DNA of 64,000 bases from Lineus longissimus (taxonomy: Eukaryota > Nemertea > Pilidiophora > Heteronemertea > Lineidae). Every line of letters starts with the position of its first letter. The first letter of the stretch is position 1. The translations under genes and the position numbers were made by a program. Shown here piece after piece: positions 26,930-36,898 of this stretch. The notes below the pieces were generated by a model. The model searched no databases and was not told where the DNA came from. It saw only the letters and a program-made list of their open reading frames with translations. The stretch is from the NCBI RefSeq assembly GCF_910592395.1, contig NC_088323.1, forward strand, positions 11,395,501 to 11,459,500, in the 5' to 3' direction.

Positions 26930-28450
26930 ATGTGGCTCAAACTTTCCAGAAAAAGAGTCCTGTTCAAGTGCGCCCTCCCATCTAGTAGTAGTACTGTCTG
27001 TAAAGTTATGTTTTTATCCGTCTGTTTTTTCTGATGTTACTATTTAGGCTATTCCATAGCCTGGGGGCAAGCTTGGCCTCCGAAATTAACAGTGTTGAAC
27101 CGTGATTCAATGAGAGAGCCCAGGGGCCTGGCAGGTGAGTACAGTTCTAGCAGTTCTAGCAGTATGCTGGCCCGCTGCTGTTGATACATTTGTGGACGAG
27201 TGTTAGAATTTTAAACTCGATTCACGCTCGGATAGGTAGCCAGTGAAGCTCCTTTAGTATTGGCGTAATGTGATCGCGTCATCGTACTCGCATTACCAGT
27301 CGTGCGTTGTGGACCATTTGTAGCTTGTGCAAGAGTTCCTCATTGATGTTAAACAGCATAGTGTTGCAATAGTCTAGCCTTGATAAGACTAACGGTTAGG
27401 CGAGTGTTCTGGTGGTATCCTACTTGAGGCAGTTTGCGTGCATTGGCAGTGTTGCATAAATGGAAGTTTCCTGACCTAACTACTGAGTTGACATGAGCCA
27501 TCATTGAGAGTGACGGGTTGAAAATAACTCCCAGGTTTCGCACTGGACCACTGGCAACACTAACTGTCACCCAAGCTACAGAGATTGATTCTATACACAA
27601 TGTCAATAGACGCTGCAAGAAGTTTTCAGTGAGCCAGTCCTATATGAACCACAGACATGTTTCAACTTGTGTGCAAACAGTCCGCACTTCCTCTTCCTGA
27701 GCATCTCGAATGCGAGCAATAGCTGTGTATGCTTGATTATCATCAGCGAAGCCATGTCTTCCCATGGGATGTGCTCTGATAAGATGCCCAAGTGGTGGCA
27801 TATATATCAGAAAGAGGAGCGGCCCGAGAACTGAGCCCTGCGGAACTCGGTACACAAGTGGACTAGCAGTAGATATTATTCCCTGTATAGTTACGTATTG
27901 GTATCGTCCCGACAGATATGATCTGAACCATTCAAGTGCAGTGCCATTTATCCCAAGTAGATCCATAATTCTGGTGAGCAGTGCGTTGTGATCCGCAGTA
28001 TCAAAAGTGGCAGAGAGGTTTAAAAGAACATGGATGTCCCCTTTATCTAGCATACACTGGATATGATTTTGCACACACAAGAGTGCCGTCTCTGTACTAT
28101 GTCCGGCCCTGTACGTAGAGTGGAACACATCATGCAGATTATGCGGGTTCATATTCTTGTTCAGTCTTGATGCCACCACTCGTTCTAAAACTTTAGATAG
28201 AAACGGCAGGTTACTGACCGAGCAATAGTTCTGTAGGATTTCAGGGTCTAACGATGTCTTCTTTATGATCAGAGTGACTAGACTACTTTCATTGAACTTT
28301 CCACTGTTCCATTCTCCATGGACTGCTTGACAATAGACATCAGCAATGGTAGCAGATCATCCAAGACATCCTTCAGCATCCAAGTTGGTAGTGGATCGAG
28401 CTGACAACATTTCGTGGGGGACTGTTGCACAATCTTTCGGAGTTCAGCCT
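26930..28450 (-). mobile_element. CR1/L2-like non-LTR retrotransposon, 3' half (decayed)
   Basis: Minus-strand coding includes a long RT segment at 28179-27640 with RVPQGSVLGPLLFLIYM and the catalytic box FADD (GFADDNQAYTAIA). Upstream, in another frame, are SNLPFLSKVLERVVASRL and the preceding conserved LKK segment. Downstream, across frameshifts, is the post-RT region LLDYCNTMLFNINEELL. The 5' part with endonuclease is missing. It interrupts the repeat modules of the AGCTCACCT family. Confidence 0.85.
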
Positions 28451-28744
28451 CATATTCAGCCAGGATGAATTCCTAACCACCAAATATCTATACAGTGTGC
28501 ACAATGGCCCTGTTCATTTCAATTAGCATCAAATAACGATCCAATCGGCACTAATAAGAGGCTTATTAGTAGCCCCCAAATTGGGATAAAAGATTCCCCA
28601 AATTTGGCAAAAAAGCCATGTCACCTGTTGACATACATGAGCGCTGTCAATGAATACCAAGCGGAACTAAATTAACGATGTCTGAGAGGTGCTGGGGCAG
28701 TTTAAAAGAGCATTGGTATTTTGTTGCCATACGGCGACTCGCGC
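28451..28744. other. Repeat-derived sequence, no gene
   Basis: The words CCAGGATGAATTCCT and ACAATGGCCCTG at 28455-28515 match the family end near 52295-52345. Nothing coding is seen. Confidence 0.4.
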
Positions 28745-28935
28745 TCAGTGGGTTAATCTTTTAAGCTATGAACTTGAAACTTGGTACACATGATTCCCTA
28801 TGTCAGATAACCTCTGACACTGAAAATCGGTTTGATCTGATTCTCGACTTGGCCACCAGGGGGGCAAAACTGAAAAGGTAAATAGTGCAATATCTTACTT
28901 ATTAGTGACTTGTTTTCGATGATATTTTTATGGTA
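28745..28935. repeat. Left half of an AGCTCACCT-family module, split at a TA
   Basis: It runs to GATATTTTTATGGTA at 28935 and resumes at 52206 with TAGGTACTACATGCAAGG. The joined order matches the intact module at 26790-26830. The split is the target site of the Tc1-like element. Confidence 0.85.
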
Positions 28936-29173
28936 CAGCCTGGTCCACAAGTATGTATCGCATCGTACTGTATTGTACTCAGTTCCTGGTCAGTTCGAAC
29001 GCTATTTTTTTGGAGTTCGTCACGACAACGATCCGACAAATCACAGACTGAACCGCGGTCTGTGTCCTAATAATCGTCAGTTCGTAGTTTAGATTTTCCA
29101 TTCATGTATTGATTTTCATCGGTCCGTGTATCGCCAGTTTGATTCAGTTCGGTTACGAATCAATACTCTTGCC

Positions 29174-29334
29174 AGTAATATATTAATGAGGTGATAGGAA
29201 TGTAGGTATTTTGAAGCTATTTTGACAAAATCCCTTACAGGCCTTTTTGCCTCAAATTAGCTTAGAAACCCCTAAGAACCAGACACCTCATTAATATATT
29301 ACTTAGGGAATACACTGGTAGTCAATGGGTTAAT
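29174..29334 (+). repeat. Polinton A left TIR with internal fold-back
   Basis: About 160 bp match 50538-50695 in inverted orientation with few differences. The outer 20 bp recur inverted at 29284-29303, so the first 130 bp can fold back on themselves. Confidence 0.95.
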
Positions 29335-29571
29335 GTAATCATGACTTACTGTATTCCAACAGAAAGTACAGGTCAAGAGCTTTCCAAGGATACCTCATTT
29401 GCAAATATCCATTGAGAAATGGCAGAGAAATTGACCCTATTCCCATGCATGTGCCACACTGAATGAGAGATCACATGACAGCTGTGACGCGCATAATCAA
29501 TAGGCGCTCTTATTACCTTAAACAGATGTTACTTTAAATAGGCATAAATGTTATTGATCGAATAGAAAGTT

Positions 29572-29650
29572 TAATAGCCTAGTGGGATAACACGCAGATA
29601 ATATGCTTACCATGCAGAATACCCGGGTTCGAGTCTGGCCTATGTCAAGC
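29572..29650 (+). other. tRNA-like sequence near the left end of Polinton A
   Basis: An A-box-like TAGCCTAGTGGGATAAC and a B-box-like GGGTTCGAGTCTGG lie about 45 bp apart. The T stem has mismatches and I could not build a full cloverleaf. It may be a decayed tRNA or the head of a tRNA-derived SINE. Confidence 0.35.
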
Positions 29651-29739
29651 TTGTTTACTGCGTTGGTTGTTTAGTTACATGTTACAATGAAAGATGTCGC
29701 TGACAATCGGTTGCCAAGGATGACAACTTCCTGTTGTGA

Positions 29740-30034
29740 TTGTTGTCATTGTACAACGAGCAAACACTGGTTTGCCGGTTGCTATCAAAACATTGTCCGT
29801 TGCTAAGATGACAGGAATTATGGGTAATGAACATGACAGGAATTATGGGTAATGAACATGACAACGAGCTGTTGTCATTGTACAACGAGCAAACAAGTGT
29901 TTGCCGGTGGCCAAGGAAGTTGAGATTGTTGTCATTGTACAACGAGCAAACACTGGTTAGCCCATTGCTATCAAAACAAACTGTGATGGTTTGCGCATGT
30001 CCGTTGCTAAGATGACAGGAATTATGGGTAATGA
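29740..30034. repeat. Interleaved direct repeats near the Polinton A left end
   Basis: A unit containing TTGTTGTCATTGTACAACG followed by AGCAAACA occurs at 29740, 29870 and 29927. A second unit GACAGGAATTATGGGTAATGA occurs at 29810, 29835 and 30014. The two alternate between TIR and capsid gene. Confidence 0.85.
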
Positions 30035-30145
30035 CGTGTATGTATGTTCAGTACACAGAAGAATGCATGTGCTGCATTTAAGGGATCAGTTGTGTGTGTG
30101 ATTTACCAGTGTAGTAAGTGGAATGATGTACCAGTTTGACACCAT

Positions 30146-30186
30146 GTGGCGCCACAGTAAAGAGCAATACTACAGTGGCGCCAAGT
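30146..30186. promoter_or_regulatory. Inverted repeat upstream of the capsid gene
   Basis: TGGCGCCAC and GTGGCGCCA face each other across about 19 bp. It stands about 60 bp before the capsid ATG. A promoter or operator role is only a guess from position. Confidence 0.35.
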
Positions 30187-30244
30187 GTTTTTTAGAGGCC
30201 TGCTCTTGGAACTATTATTAATTTTACGAGTAAATAAATACAAG

Positions 30245-33200
30245 ATGGCCACTGGTTATTTATTAAATACAGATAGAGCACATAGAATTCCACTCGGTTT
30301 GAAAGCTGAGAGGCAGCATCACATCATTACTCATAATCCCTCTTCTGCTAATCCCAAAGAAACTTTGTATGTTAGAATACCGGCACTGAGAGAGAATACA
30401 TTTTTTGTACCCAGGTCTCTTTATTTGTCTGCTGATGTAACCATTTCTGGTGATTCTAAAAATAGTGTTGTAAATAATCTTGGTAGAAATCTAATCTCAA
30501 AGATGGTGGTTAAGTGGGGAACAGAGCAGATATTTGACCTTGACGAATACAGCCATTTTTCGACATTTAAAGATCTGTGGCTAACTGGAGAAGAAAGAAA
30601 TGACAGGGTTTTTCAAGGTATTCAATCAGAAAATCTTAGAGAATTAAGATCGGGAGTAGCTGAAGCTGATGTCACTGGTGAAACAGCTAATTTTTTTTTT
30701 TTTTTTACAAAGAGTTTATTCGGTTTATATTGCACATTTTTTTTACAGTTAAAAGCCGAAGGCTTAAACTACTGCAAAATAAAAATATATGCAAATAGTT
30801 ACATAAGTTTATGAAGATACGAATAGTGACATAAGTTTTTTAAAGATAATTTGAAGAGATATACAGAATATATAATTGAGAAACATGTGAAGTTGACATG
30901 TAGTGAATTTCGCAAAAAAGAGAAAAAAAAAAGGATAGATAGTTTGGAAAGTGCAGGGTGGCGGGGGTGCAAGAGTTAGGAATGATCATACGAGTTTGGG
31001 GTTGGCGGAAACGGAAAAGAGGGGGGGGGTCAGATATTTTTCTTTGAGTTAGATTGGAAAACGATTTGTGGATGAAATGAATTTTAGGGTTGATTTGATA
31101 CGGAGAGCATTTTCGAGGTTGGAGAAAGATGGATGGCCGTTGAGAAGGATGTTTGAGTTTAGAGTTGCATTATGGATGTGTGTTATTTGGAGGGTATTGG
31201 CGATTAGGGAGTTGCGTTGGTTTTCGTACTTAGGACAGTCGAGAAAAAAGTGTGAAGAGGTTTCTGGAACATGCATTGGGCACATGAGGCAAGTGGGGGT
31301 TTCCGAAACATGGTTTAGGTATAGGTCAGATGTTAGTCCGCTGCAGTTGTTTCGCATACGTGTGAGAATGATGTTAAGTGGGCGAGGGCCGATGTCTAGC
31401 CAGGAGGGGATTGGTTTGATAGAGAATTCTGGCAGTTTGGTTAGGGAATATTTGTAAGAGTTAAGAGTTGGTTTCGCACGTATAGAAAGGTCGAGAGCAT
31501 TCCAGTCACGGATTGTAGAAGGGAAGAAGCTTGAGTAGAGGCTATTTGTGCGGCAAAGGAAAGGTGTTATATTGTTGTTTGTAGCTAAACGTGTGTTATG
31601 GTAGTGACTATCGACGGTTAGTTCTGGGATGAGGTCTTTGAGGTAGGTTGGTGCAAGTCCGTTTAAAATTTTGTAGAACATTACGAGGCGATGGAATTTC
31701 CTGCGCTTTTCGAGTGGTAGAAGGCCAGATTCTCTGTAAAGGTCGCGGTGGTGAGAGCTGATTGTTAATCCTGTTATACATCGCATTGCATTGATTTGAG
31801 TTTTTTCCAGTTTTGCTGCTAAGTTCTGGGGGAGTCCGTCCCATACTACGTCTGCGTATTCGAGCTTGCTTCTGACAAATGTCTTGTAGAGCGTTAGTAA
31901 AGTTTGTTTATCCGTTTTGTATTTGATGTTTTGTAGTATGCCAAGTCTGCGGTTTGCGGTCGTAACGATTGACTGGATATGGTCTTCCCAGGTTCCTTTG
32001 TCGTTGAAAGTTAATCCGAGGTGCTTGTGTGACTTGGCTTGATCAATTGCGACGTTGTTGAGATGACAGTGGATAACAGAGGGTTGTCTCCGCCTGCTCG
32101 TAATCAGATACAGCGTTTTTGTTGCGTTGTAGGTGATGGCCCATTTCAATGCCCATGCGTAAAGTTTGTTTATATCCTGCTGGATTTCGGGCGTGCATGC
32201 TATGAGGTTTCGTGATGCGAATGCGTTTGAAGTGTCGTCGGCAAACAGTCTCGTTCTGCCGTTGGTTTCCTCCGTTTATGTAGACCAGGAACATCAGTGG
32301 GCCTAGGATAGATCCTTGGGGGACGCCAGCGTTGACTCGAAGCCACTCTGAGGATTTTCCGTTGATTACAACCCGTTGTTGCCTGTCTTGGAGGTAGCTC
32401 TTGAACCATGATAGCAGGTTTCCTCTGATGCCAAACTGGTAAAGTTTCGATGCGATGCCTTTATGAGAAGTCTTGTCAAAGGCTTTGGAAATGTCACAGA
32501 ATAGTGAGAAAACTTCCTTCTGTTCGTCGAGGTCCATTAGTAATTGATGGTTTATTTCAAGGAGTTGGGTAACTGCAGAGTGGTTAGCCAGGAATCCAGA
32601 TTGGTTCTTCGAGATGAGCAAACGGAGATGAAGCTGATGTCACTGGTGAAACAGCTAATGAAAAGACACTAAAGGAAGTGTTTGATAAGAAGTACAAAAT
32701 ACCATTAGATTTTGAATTATTTCACCATCATGCTCCATTTTACAAGTTTCCAATTCAAGAAGATGTGATTATTGAAATAACTTTAGCACCAAAGGAGGAA
32801 ATCATAGTCACCACAACCACAGCTAGCATGGGCTACAAACTTGAAAATATCAGTTTTGAATACGACACGGTTACTAATAAGATGATTGCAAATCAACTGA
32901 GCAATAAGTACAACTCTGGTTTCTCGATATTTTATGATTGGGTAGACCATTTTAAAACAGTCAATGTTACTGCTAATGAAACACTGATTAATGAGAACAT
33001 CAACTTTCCAAGAATGTCAATTAAAGGATTATTGTTATTATTTGTGTCTGACTATGTAGATGGAGCTAGAGATTCAGAGAAGTTTGAAAACCCTAACATA
33101 AGTAAAGTACAAATCACAATTGAGGGTGTTGCCAATCAGGTGTTCCCAGAAGGAATGAGAATGATGGATCAATGGGAGGAGATCAAGAAACACTTCATGT

Positions 33201-33469
33201 CTGAAGATTTGAAGAAAACTCATGACTGTAACATGACAATGGAGAAATACTATGGTGATTCTAATCACTATGGTTTGTGGTTGGACCTGAGAACTTCTGA
33301 AGACAATCGTCTACACGGATCAGGAAAGAAGCTCCAGAACACAAAAGATGGTATTCAATTATCTATTACAAAGAAATCTGGAAAGGGACCATACAAAATG
33401 CACATATTCGTGGTTTCTGATGCCCAGGTAAACATCCAGAATTCTCAGATTGCTTCACTCCAACACTAA
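30245..33469 (+). pseudogene. MCP: Polinton A major capsid protein, split by a non-LTR insertion
   Basis: The major capsid protein forms the icosahedral shell of the predicted virus-like particle. The first part (30245-30691) starts MATGYLLNTDRAHRIPLG and the second (32660-33469) carries SFEYDTV, the FYDWVDHFKTVNVTANETL segment, SIKGLLLLF, KVQITIEGVANQVFPEGM and GLWLDLRT. These match the double-jelly-roll capsid family of Polintons and adintoviruses. I chose ATG 30245 because Polinton B starts equivalently (MTTGVLLNTE). A LINE fragment with a 31-bp duplication lies between the halves. The offset is a multiple of three, so both halves are in the same frame, but the inserted stops kill the gene. 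The tail is followed by a small tandem repeat. Confidence 0.9.
30692..32628 (-). mobile_element. 5'-truncated non-LTR retrotransposon inside the capsid gene
   Basis: A poly-T start at 30691-30706 is the poly-A tail of a minus-strand insertion. A 31-bp exact target duplication lies at 30661-30691 and 32629-32659. The coding part has an RT domain (32621-32043, with GVPQGSILGPLMFLVYIN, then FADDT in a shifted frame near 32230) and a 366-residue C-terminal frame (32149-31049) ending in a cysteine knuckle (CLMCPMHVPETSSHFFLDCP). One frameshift near 32270 separates them. The endonuclease part is missing. Confidence 0.95.
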
Positions 33470-33536
33470 GGTGTTGCAAGAACAAAGTTCGCTCCAGCAC
33501 TAAGGTGCTGCAAGAACAAAGTTCGCTACAACATTA
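33461..33536. repeat. Tandem repeat across the capsid stop codon, 34-bp period
   Basis: CAACACTAAG, CAGCACTAAG and CAACATTAG stand 34 bp apart. Between them are two copies of a segment with the mini-hairpin GAAC-AAA-GTTC. The second arm resembles half of the 27-bp double-hairpin element described from 36093 on. Confidence 0.8.
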
Positions 33537-33554
33537 GATTTTCATCCTAATTAA

Positions 33555-33791
33555 ATGGATACACCTGGAAAGAAAGATATCATAAATACACTGTATCAAA
33601 GTTTACTGTTGGCATCAACAACAATTGGTTACTCTATGTTACTGAAAAGGTTCTTGAAAATCAATATCGGTCCCCCAAGTCAGGCTGACCTAGAGGAAAT
33701 TATTAAACTGGGTGGAACTGTAGCTATTAGTAATGGAACATTAGAGTACCTTTACGATCAAGGAATCCTACCCAAAAATATTATGAAGTAA
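33555..33791 (+). CDS. Small Polinton membrane protein, 78 residues
   Basis: Starts ATGG after TTAA. Hydrophobic segments at about residues 16-28 (LLLASTTIGYSML) and 50-60 are separated by a charged loop, with GPPSQADLEEIIKLGGTVA in the middle and YLYDQGILPKNI at the end. The homologue in Polinton B (58206-58442) is intact and has the same length, which suggests selection to keep it. It stands between capsid and penton-like genes, so a virion membrane or assembly role is plausible, but the function is unknown. Confidence 0.8.
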   Translation: MDTPGKKDIINTLYQSLLLASTTIGYSMLLKRFLKINIGPPSQADLEEIIKLGGTVAISNGTLEYLYDQGILPKNIMK

Positions 33792-33848
33792 GAATAATTT
33801 ACTTATTTGATAAAAGGTAAATTTGAAAACGAAAATTTACTTAACTAA

Positions 33849-34595
33849 ATGGTAACTGTAATGAACATCGATTCCAGCGACTACCCGGATCAGAGTTCAA
33901 GTGATTTAACAGTCAATCTCAAGGCTGAAATTCAAGATGCATGTAGCATCACTTTAACTTTTGCAGTAATACCTTGTACATTTTACAACATCAGTGCGGC
34001 CAGGGAGAATAACCGAATCAAAGTTAAGGGGTTTGATGTGGCAGAGATTACGCTACCAGATGGTCTCTATGACCTACAGAGCTTTTCAAAAGTATTTGCG
34101 GATAAGTTGAAAGAAAATAGTATGAGTCGAGGTGCTGTCAGATTTGACCTTGAAGAACCAACAGGTAAGGCCATCTTACACTTCCTAAAGAGAAAAAATG
34201 AGGCGCATTATCAGATCTATTTTATTGGTAAAAGCAATGAGTTATTTGGCATGAAAACAGAATGGCCTTACCCTTCAGACAATAAAAGTAAGGATGATGT
34301 TGTAAGCGAGAAACCCATCAATTTTAGACCAATTAACCATTTTGTTTTTCACTGTGACATAATCGAATCTACTAGTGTATTAAGTAATGGTGAAACATCT
34401 GATGTGCTAACAACAAGACCAATAAAAGAAGCTAATTTTGGGGATTTAATAGCATACACCTTTGAGAAACCAATAGCAATTCCCTGTAAACCAAGATTCA
34501 ATAAGCTGAATATTCGCTTAACAGATGAAAAAGGTGACAACATCGATCTTAATGGTCATGATGTACAGTACCAATTGGTATTAACACATCATTGA
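33849..34595 (+). CDS. Penton-like minor capsid protein
   Basis: A 248-residue protein with the layout of Polinton minor capsid (penton) proteins: an early DLTVNLKAEIQDACSITLTF strand, ITLPDGLYDLQSFSKVFADK, a central LFGMKTEWPYP, FHCDIIESTSVLSNGETSDV, and a last block LNIRLTDEKGDNIDLNGHDV before the final strand. Such single-jelly-roll proteins fill the five-fold vertices. The start ATG follows AACTA. The gene lies between two small membrane protein genes with short spacers, all on the plus strand, as in Polinton B. The frame is intact here but shifted in B. Confidence 0.8.
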   Translation: MVTVMNIDSSDYPDQSSSDLTVNLKAEIQDACSITLTFAVIPCTFYNISAARENNRIKVKGFDVAEITLPDGLYDLQSFSKVFADKLKENSMSRGAVRFDLEEPTGKAILHFLKRKNEAHYQIYFIGKSNELFGMKTEWPYPSDNKSKDDVVSEKPINFRPINHFVFHCDIIESTSVLSNGETSDVLTTRPIKEANFGDLIAYTFEKPIAIPCKPRFNKLNIRLTDEKGDNIDLNGHDVQYQLVLTHH

Positions 34596-34616
34596 AATTA
34601 AATTCGTTGAAATTAA

Positions 34617-35075
34617 ATGGCTGGCATTGGCATGTTATTTGGATCTGCAATAATCAATGGATTAGCATTTACTGGATCTGGTTACCTTTTCAAGTCACTA
34701 GATAAAAACGGTTATGAAGATGAAGTGAAAAGACATGATTTGGCTCAGGAGCAATTACAAAAAGCTTCAACCGAATGGGAGGAGCATAGAAAGAGTACTA
34801 TTGACTTTGTTAATCTTGAATTAAAGAGAGAAAGAGACGCTTCTATTGATTTTAACAATACTGATTCAGCACTTACTGTTTACAATCATTTACATCCCGA
34901 TAGAACTATAGTACTAACTCAGAGACCACAATTAAGTGATTATTACCAACCTAGTGATGAAATGAAGAAATACGAGTACCTATGGATTATCCTAGGACTT
35001 AGTGGTTTAGGATTAATAATTTATTATTTTACTAGGGTTAGAAAGACTAAGACCATTGATGAGAAGCGGGACTAA
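34617..35075 (+). CDS. Polinton membrane/coiled-coil protein, 152 residues
   Basis: The N-terminus MAGIGMLFGSAIINGLAFTG is a hydrophobic glycine-rich segment, residues 35-80 form a charged helix (RHDLAQEQLQKASTEWEEHR), PQLSDYYQPSDEMKKYEYLW is a conserved linker, and a transmembrane segment (IILGLSGLGLIIYYF) with a basic tail ends it. This architecture is widespread in Polintons beside the capsid genes. I infer a virion membrane or core protein. The stop codon overlaps the ATPase stop by three bases on the opposite strand (convergent genes). The homologue at 59259-59696 is intact. Confidence 0.85.
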   Translation: MAGIGMLFGSAIINGLAFTGSGYLFKSLDKNGYEDEVKRHDLAQEQLQKASTEWEEHRKSTIDFVNLELKRERDASIDFNNTDSALTVYNHLHPDRTIVLTQRPQLSDYYQPSDEMKKYEYLWIILGLSGLGLIIYYFTRVRKTKTIDEKRD

Positions 35076-35692
35076 GATTTTTGATGTGAAAGAGTAAATC
35101 CAAATGGATGTTGTAGTCTAATGATCAGTTTTGATCCTTTTTTCATCTTAAGTTCTTCTATGTAGTACTGTCTTTTCTCCTTAGGAATAACACTGTTTTC
35201 TTCTAAGGCATCTTTCATGGCTGATTCATCCTTATTAAAAAATAATACTAAAATTCTTATGTTCTCTCTGTAGTCCTTAACAACAGAGTTGTACTTCTGA
35301 ACTAGTAACCAAACAGTAAGATTGTAGTGCCTGCCAGAAAAAGCAAGATTACATAACTCGGACACCTTCTTTTTTGTGTCTCTCAAATTAGCACAGTCAT
35401 CAATTAGGAATAATGTGTTAGAACCAGCAAAGGTCAGAGTAGCAAATTGAAGCACAAGGTCCAAATTACTGGCCACCGCTTCGGGATTAACTATGTAGAC
35501 GCTCTTGTCTTGGTAAATCCATTTCCTGTCATATGTCTTATTGTTGAAATATGTTGGACAGAAAATGACTATGTTTTGGAATTTGTGTCGATACTCCTTT
35601 TCTAAGAGGTCAAGGGCAAAATATGTCTTACCACAATTGGTGACACCAGAAATTAGCATGTTATGTGGCTCGTAAATAAATACTTCACCCAT
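35072..35692 (-). CDS. ATP: DNA-packaging ATPase (FtsK/HerA, A32-like)
   Basis: A 206-residue ATPase expected to pump the genome into capsids. Walker A is GVTNCGKT (residues 16-23) and Walker B TLFLIDD (93-99). Then follow CANLRDTKKKVSELCNLAFS and the sensor-like GRHYNLTVWLLVQ, as in the adenovirus-like and poxvirus A32-type ATPases of Polintons. Its start codon is 4 bp from that of the integrase on the other strand, within the palindrome CATTTAAATG. The frame is complete and well conserved against 60340-59726, including RENIR and NKDESAMKDALEENSVIPK. Confidence 0.95.
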   Translation of the reverse strand: MGEVFIYEPHNMLISGVTNCGKTYFALDLLEKEYRHKFQNIVIFCPTYFNNKTYDRKWIYQDKSVYIVNPEAVASNLDLVLQFATLTFAGSNTLFLIDDCANLRDTKKKVSELCNLAFSGRHYNLTVWLLVQKYNSVVKDYRENIRILVLFFNKDESAMKDALEENSVIPKEKRQYYIEELKMKKGSKLIIRLQHPFGFTLSHQKS

Positions 35693-36092
35693 TTAAATGG
35701 ATGTAAAGGATGACACACAGCAGTATCTAAGGGATTTGTACTACAACCCCGATAGTCCCGTGGCTTACAGTTCTTTGAGTAAGATGTGGAAACAGGTCAA
35801 GGAAGATGGTAAACTTATTAAACAAAAAGAAGTTAAAGAATTTCTAGAAACACTACCAACTCACCAACTACACAAACCGGCTATTAAGAAATTCACCTTC
35901 AGGAAAACAATGTTATCGTACATCGATCAACAGTGGCAAGCCGACCTGGTTGACATGCAGAAATTCGAGAGTAAGAATAAAGGTTTCAGATTCATTTTAA
36001 CAGTAATTGACCTATTCAGTCGCTATGCTTGGGCTCTAGCAGTTAAGAGTAAGAGGGGAGAAGAAATCAGAGATGCATTTAAAGTGATTTTC

Positions 36093-36119
36093 AGGGCTTC
36101 GTCCAAGGAGCAAAGCTCT
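36093..36119 (-). repeat. Double-hairpin element (DHE) copy 1, in integrase
   Basis: First described here. A DHE is 27 bp: C, stem GAGC/GCTC with a 3-base loop, 3-base spacer, stem GGAC/GTCC with a 3-base loop, G. This copy is inverted, has stem 2 as GGGC/GTCC with a wobble pair and spacer AAG. It adds nine residues (ASSKEQSSR region) that are absent from the Polinton B integrase. Confidence 0.8.
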
Positions 36120-36589
36120 AGAGAAGCAAAACCAGTTGTGGCGATACCAGAAAAGATCCAGTTTGATGACGGTACAGAATTCTACAACAAACACTTCAAG
36201 GAACTCTTAACAGAAAATGACATAGAATGGTTCTCTACAAAATCTGATAAGAAGGCAGCGGTAGTAGAAAGATTCAACAGGACTCTTAAAGAAAAAATGT
36301 GGCGTTATTTCACTGCTAAGGGGACAGACAAGTGGATCGACGTACTGGATGACTTGGTCAGTGGCTACAACAACACATTTCACTCATCAATAGGTATGAA
36401 ACCTGTAGACGCCAGAAAGATGGAAAACGAAGGAGCTGTGTGGTACAATCTTTACGGTCTTCACCTCAAAAAAAGCATTTGGTGATCCAAAGTACAAAGT
36501 AGGTGACAGTGTAAGAATTTCAAAGTACAAGTCCATTTTTGGTAAAGGTTACATGTCCAACTTCACTGAGGAAGTATTCCAAATCAAGC

Positions 36590-36616
36590 ATGACTTCGTC
36601 ACGAGAACAGAGTTCA
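36590..36616 (-). repeat. DHE copy 2, in the integrase C-terminal part
   Basis: Stems TGAC/GTCA and GAAC/GTTC, spacer CGA. Compared with Polinton B the net gain is 26 bases, so this copy shifts the frame. It lies downstream of another frameshift. Confidence 0.85.
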
Positions 36617-36898
36617 GATCATCTTCACTCACCCTATCGTCTACAAACTTGAAGATTATCATAAAGAGGAAATTCAAGGATATTTCTATGAAGAGGAATT
36701 GAGTTATTTTCCTAATCCTGACCAGCTAGAGTACAAGATCAAGAAAATCTTGAGGTACAAGACCAGTAAAGGCAAGAAATATGGATTAGTGAAGTGGAAG
36801 GGATACAGTGATAAATTCAATGAATGGTTACCAATTTCAGGCATAAAAAGCCTAAAACCTTAATTTAAAATCTTTTTATCCTTTAAATCAAGCTAGAA

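Larger units (their letters stand above)
35697..36863 (+). pseudogene. INT: Retroviral-type integrase with chromodomain, frameshifted
   Basis: Inserts element DNA into the genome. Catalytic residues fit a DDE core: Asp in WQADLVDM (residue 83), Asp in QFDDGTEFYN (157 or 158) and Glu in VVERFNRTLK (191). The C-terminal chromodomain (GLVKWKGYSDKFNEWLPIS) may guide the enzyme to histone marks. The first frame ends at TGA 36483-36485 because a run of seven A near 36470 has one base too many. 106 bp later a double-hairpin insertion of net 26 bp brings the count to 27. Another double-hairpin copy sits in frame at 36093-36119. An indel in a homopolymer could also be a sequencing error. Confidence 0.9.

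Noticed and set aside
29174-29303. Fold-back at the left end of Polinton A as an independent MITE
   Set aside because: The matching inverted copy lies at the right end at 50538-50695, the shared sequence runs beyond the fold-back, and the 6-bp duplication lies outside both.
31068-31457. 129-codon plus-strand open frame
   Set aside because: It is the shadow of the LINE reverse transcriptase tail on the minus strand.
36466-36486. Programmed minus-one frameshift at the seven-A run in integrase
   Set aside because: Restoring the downstream frame needs a plus-one shift, opposite to the usual slippage at such runs.
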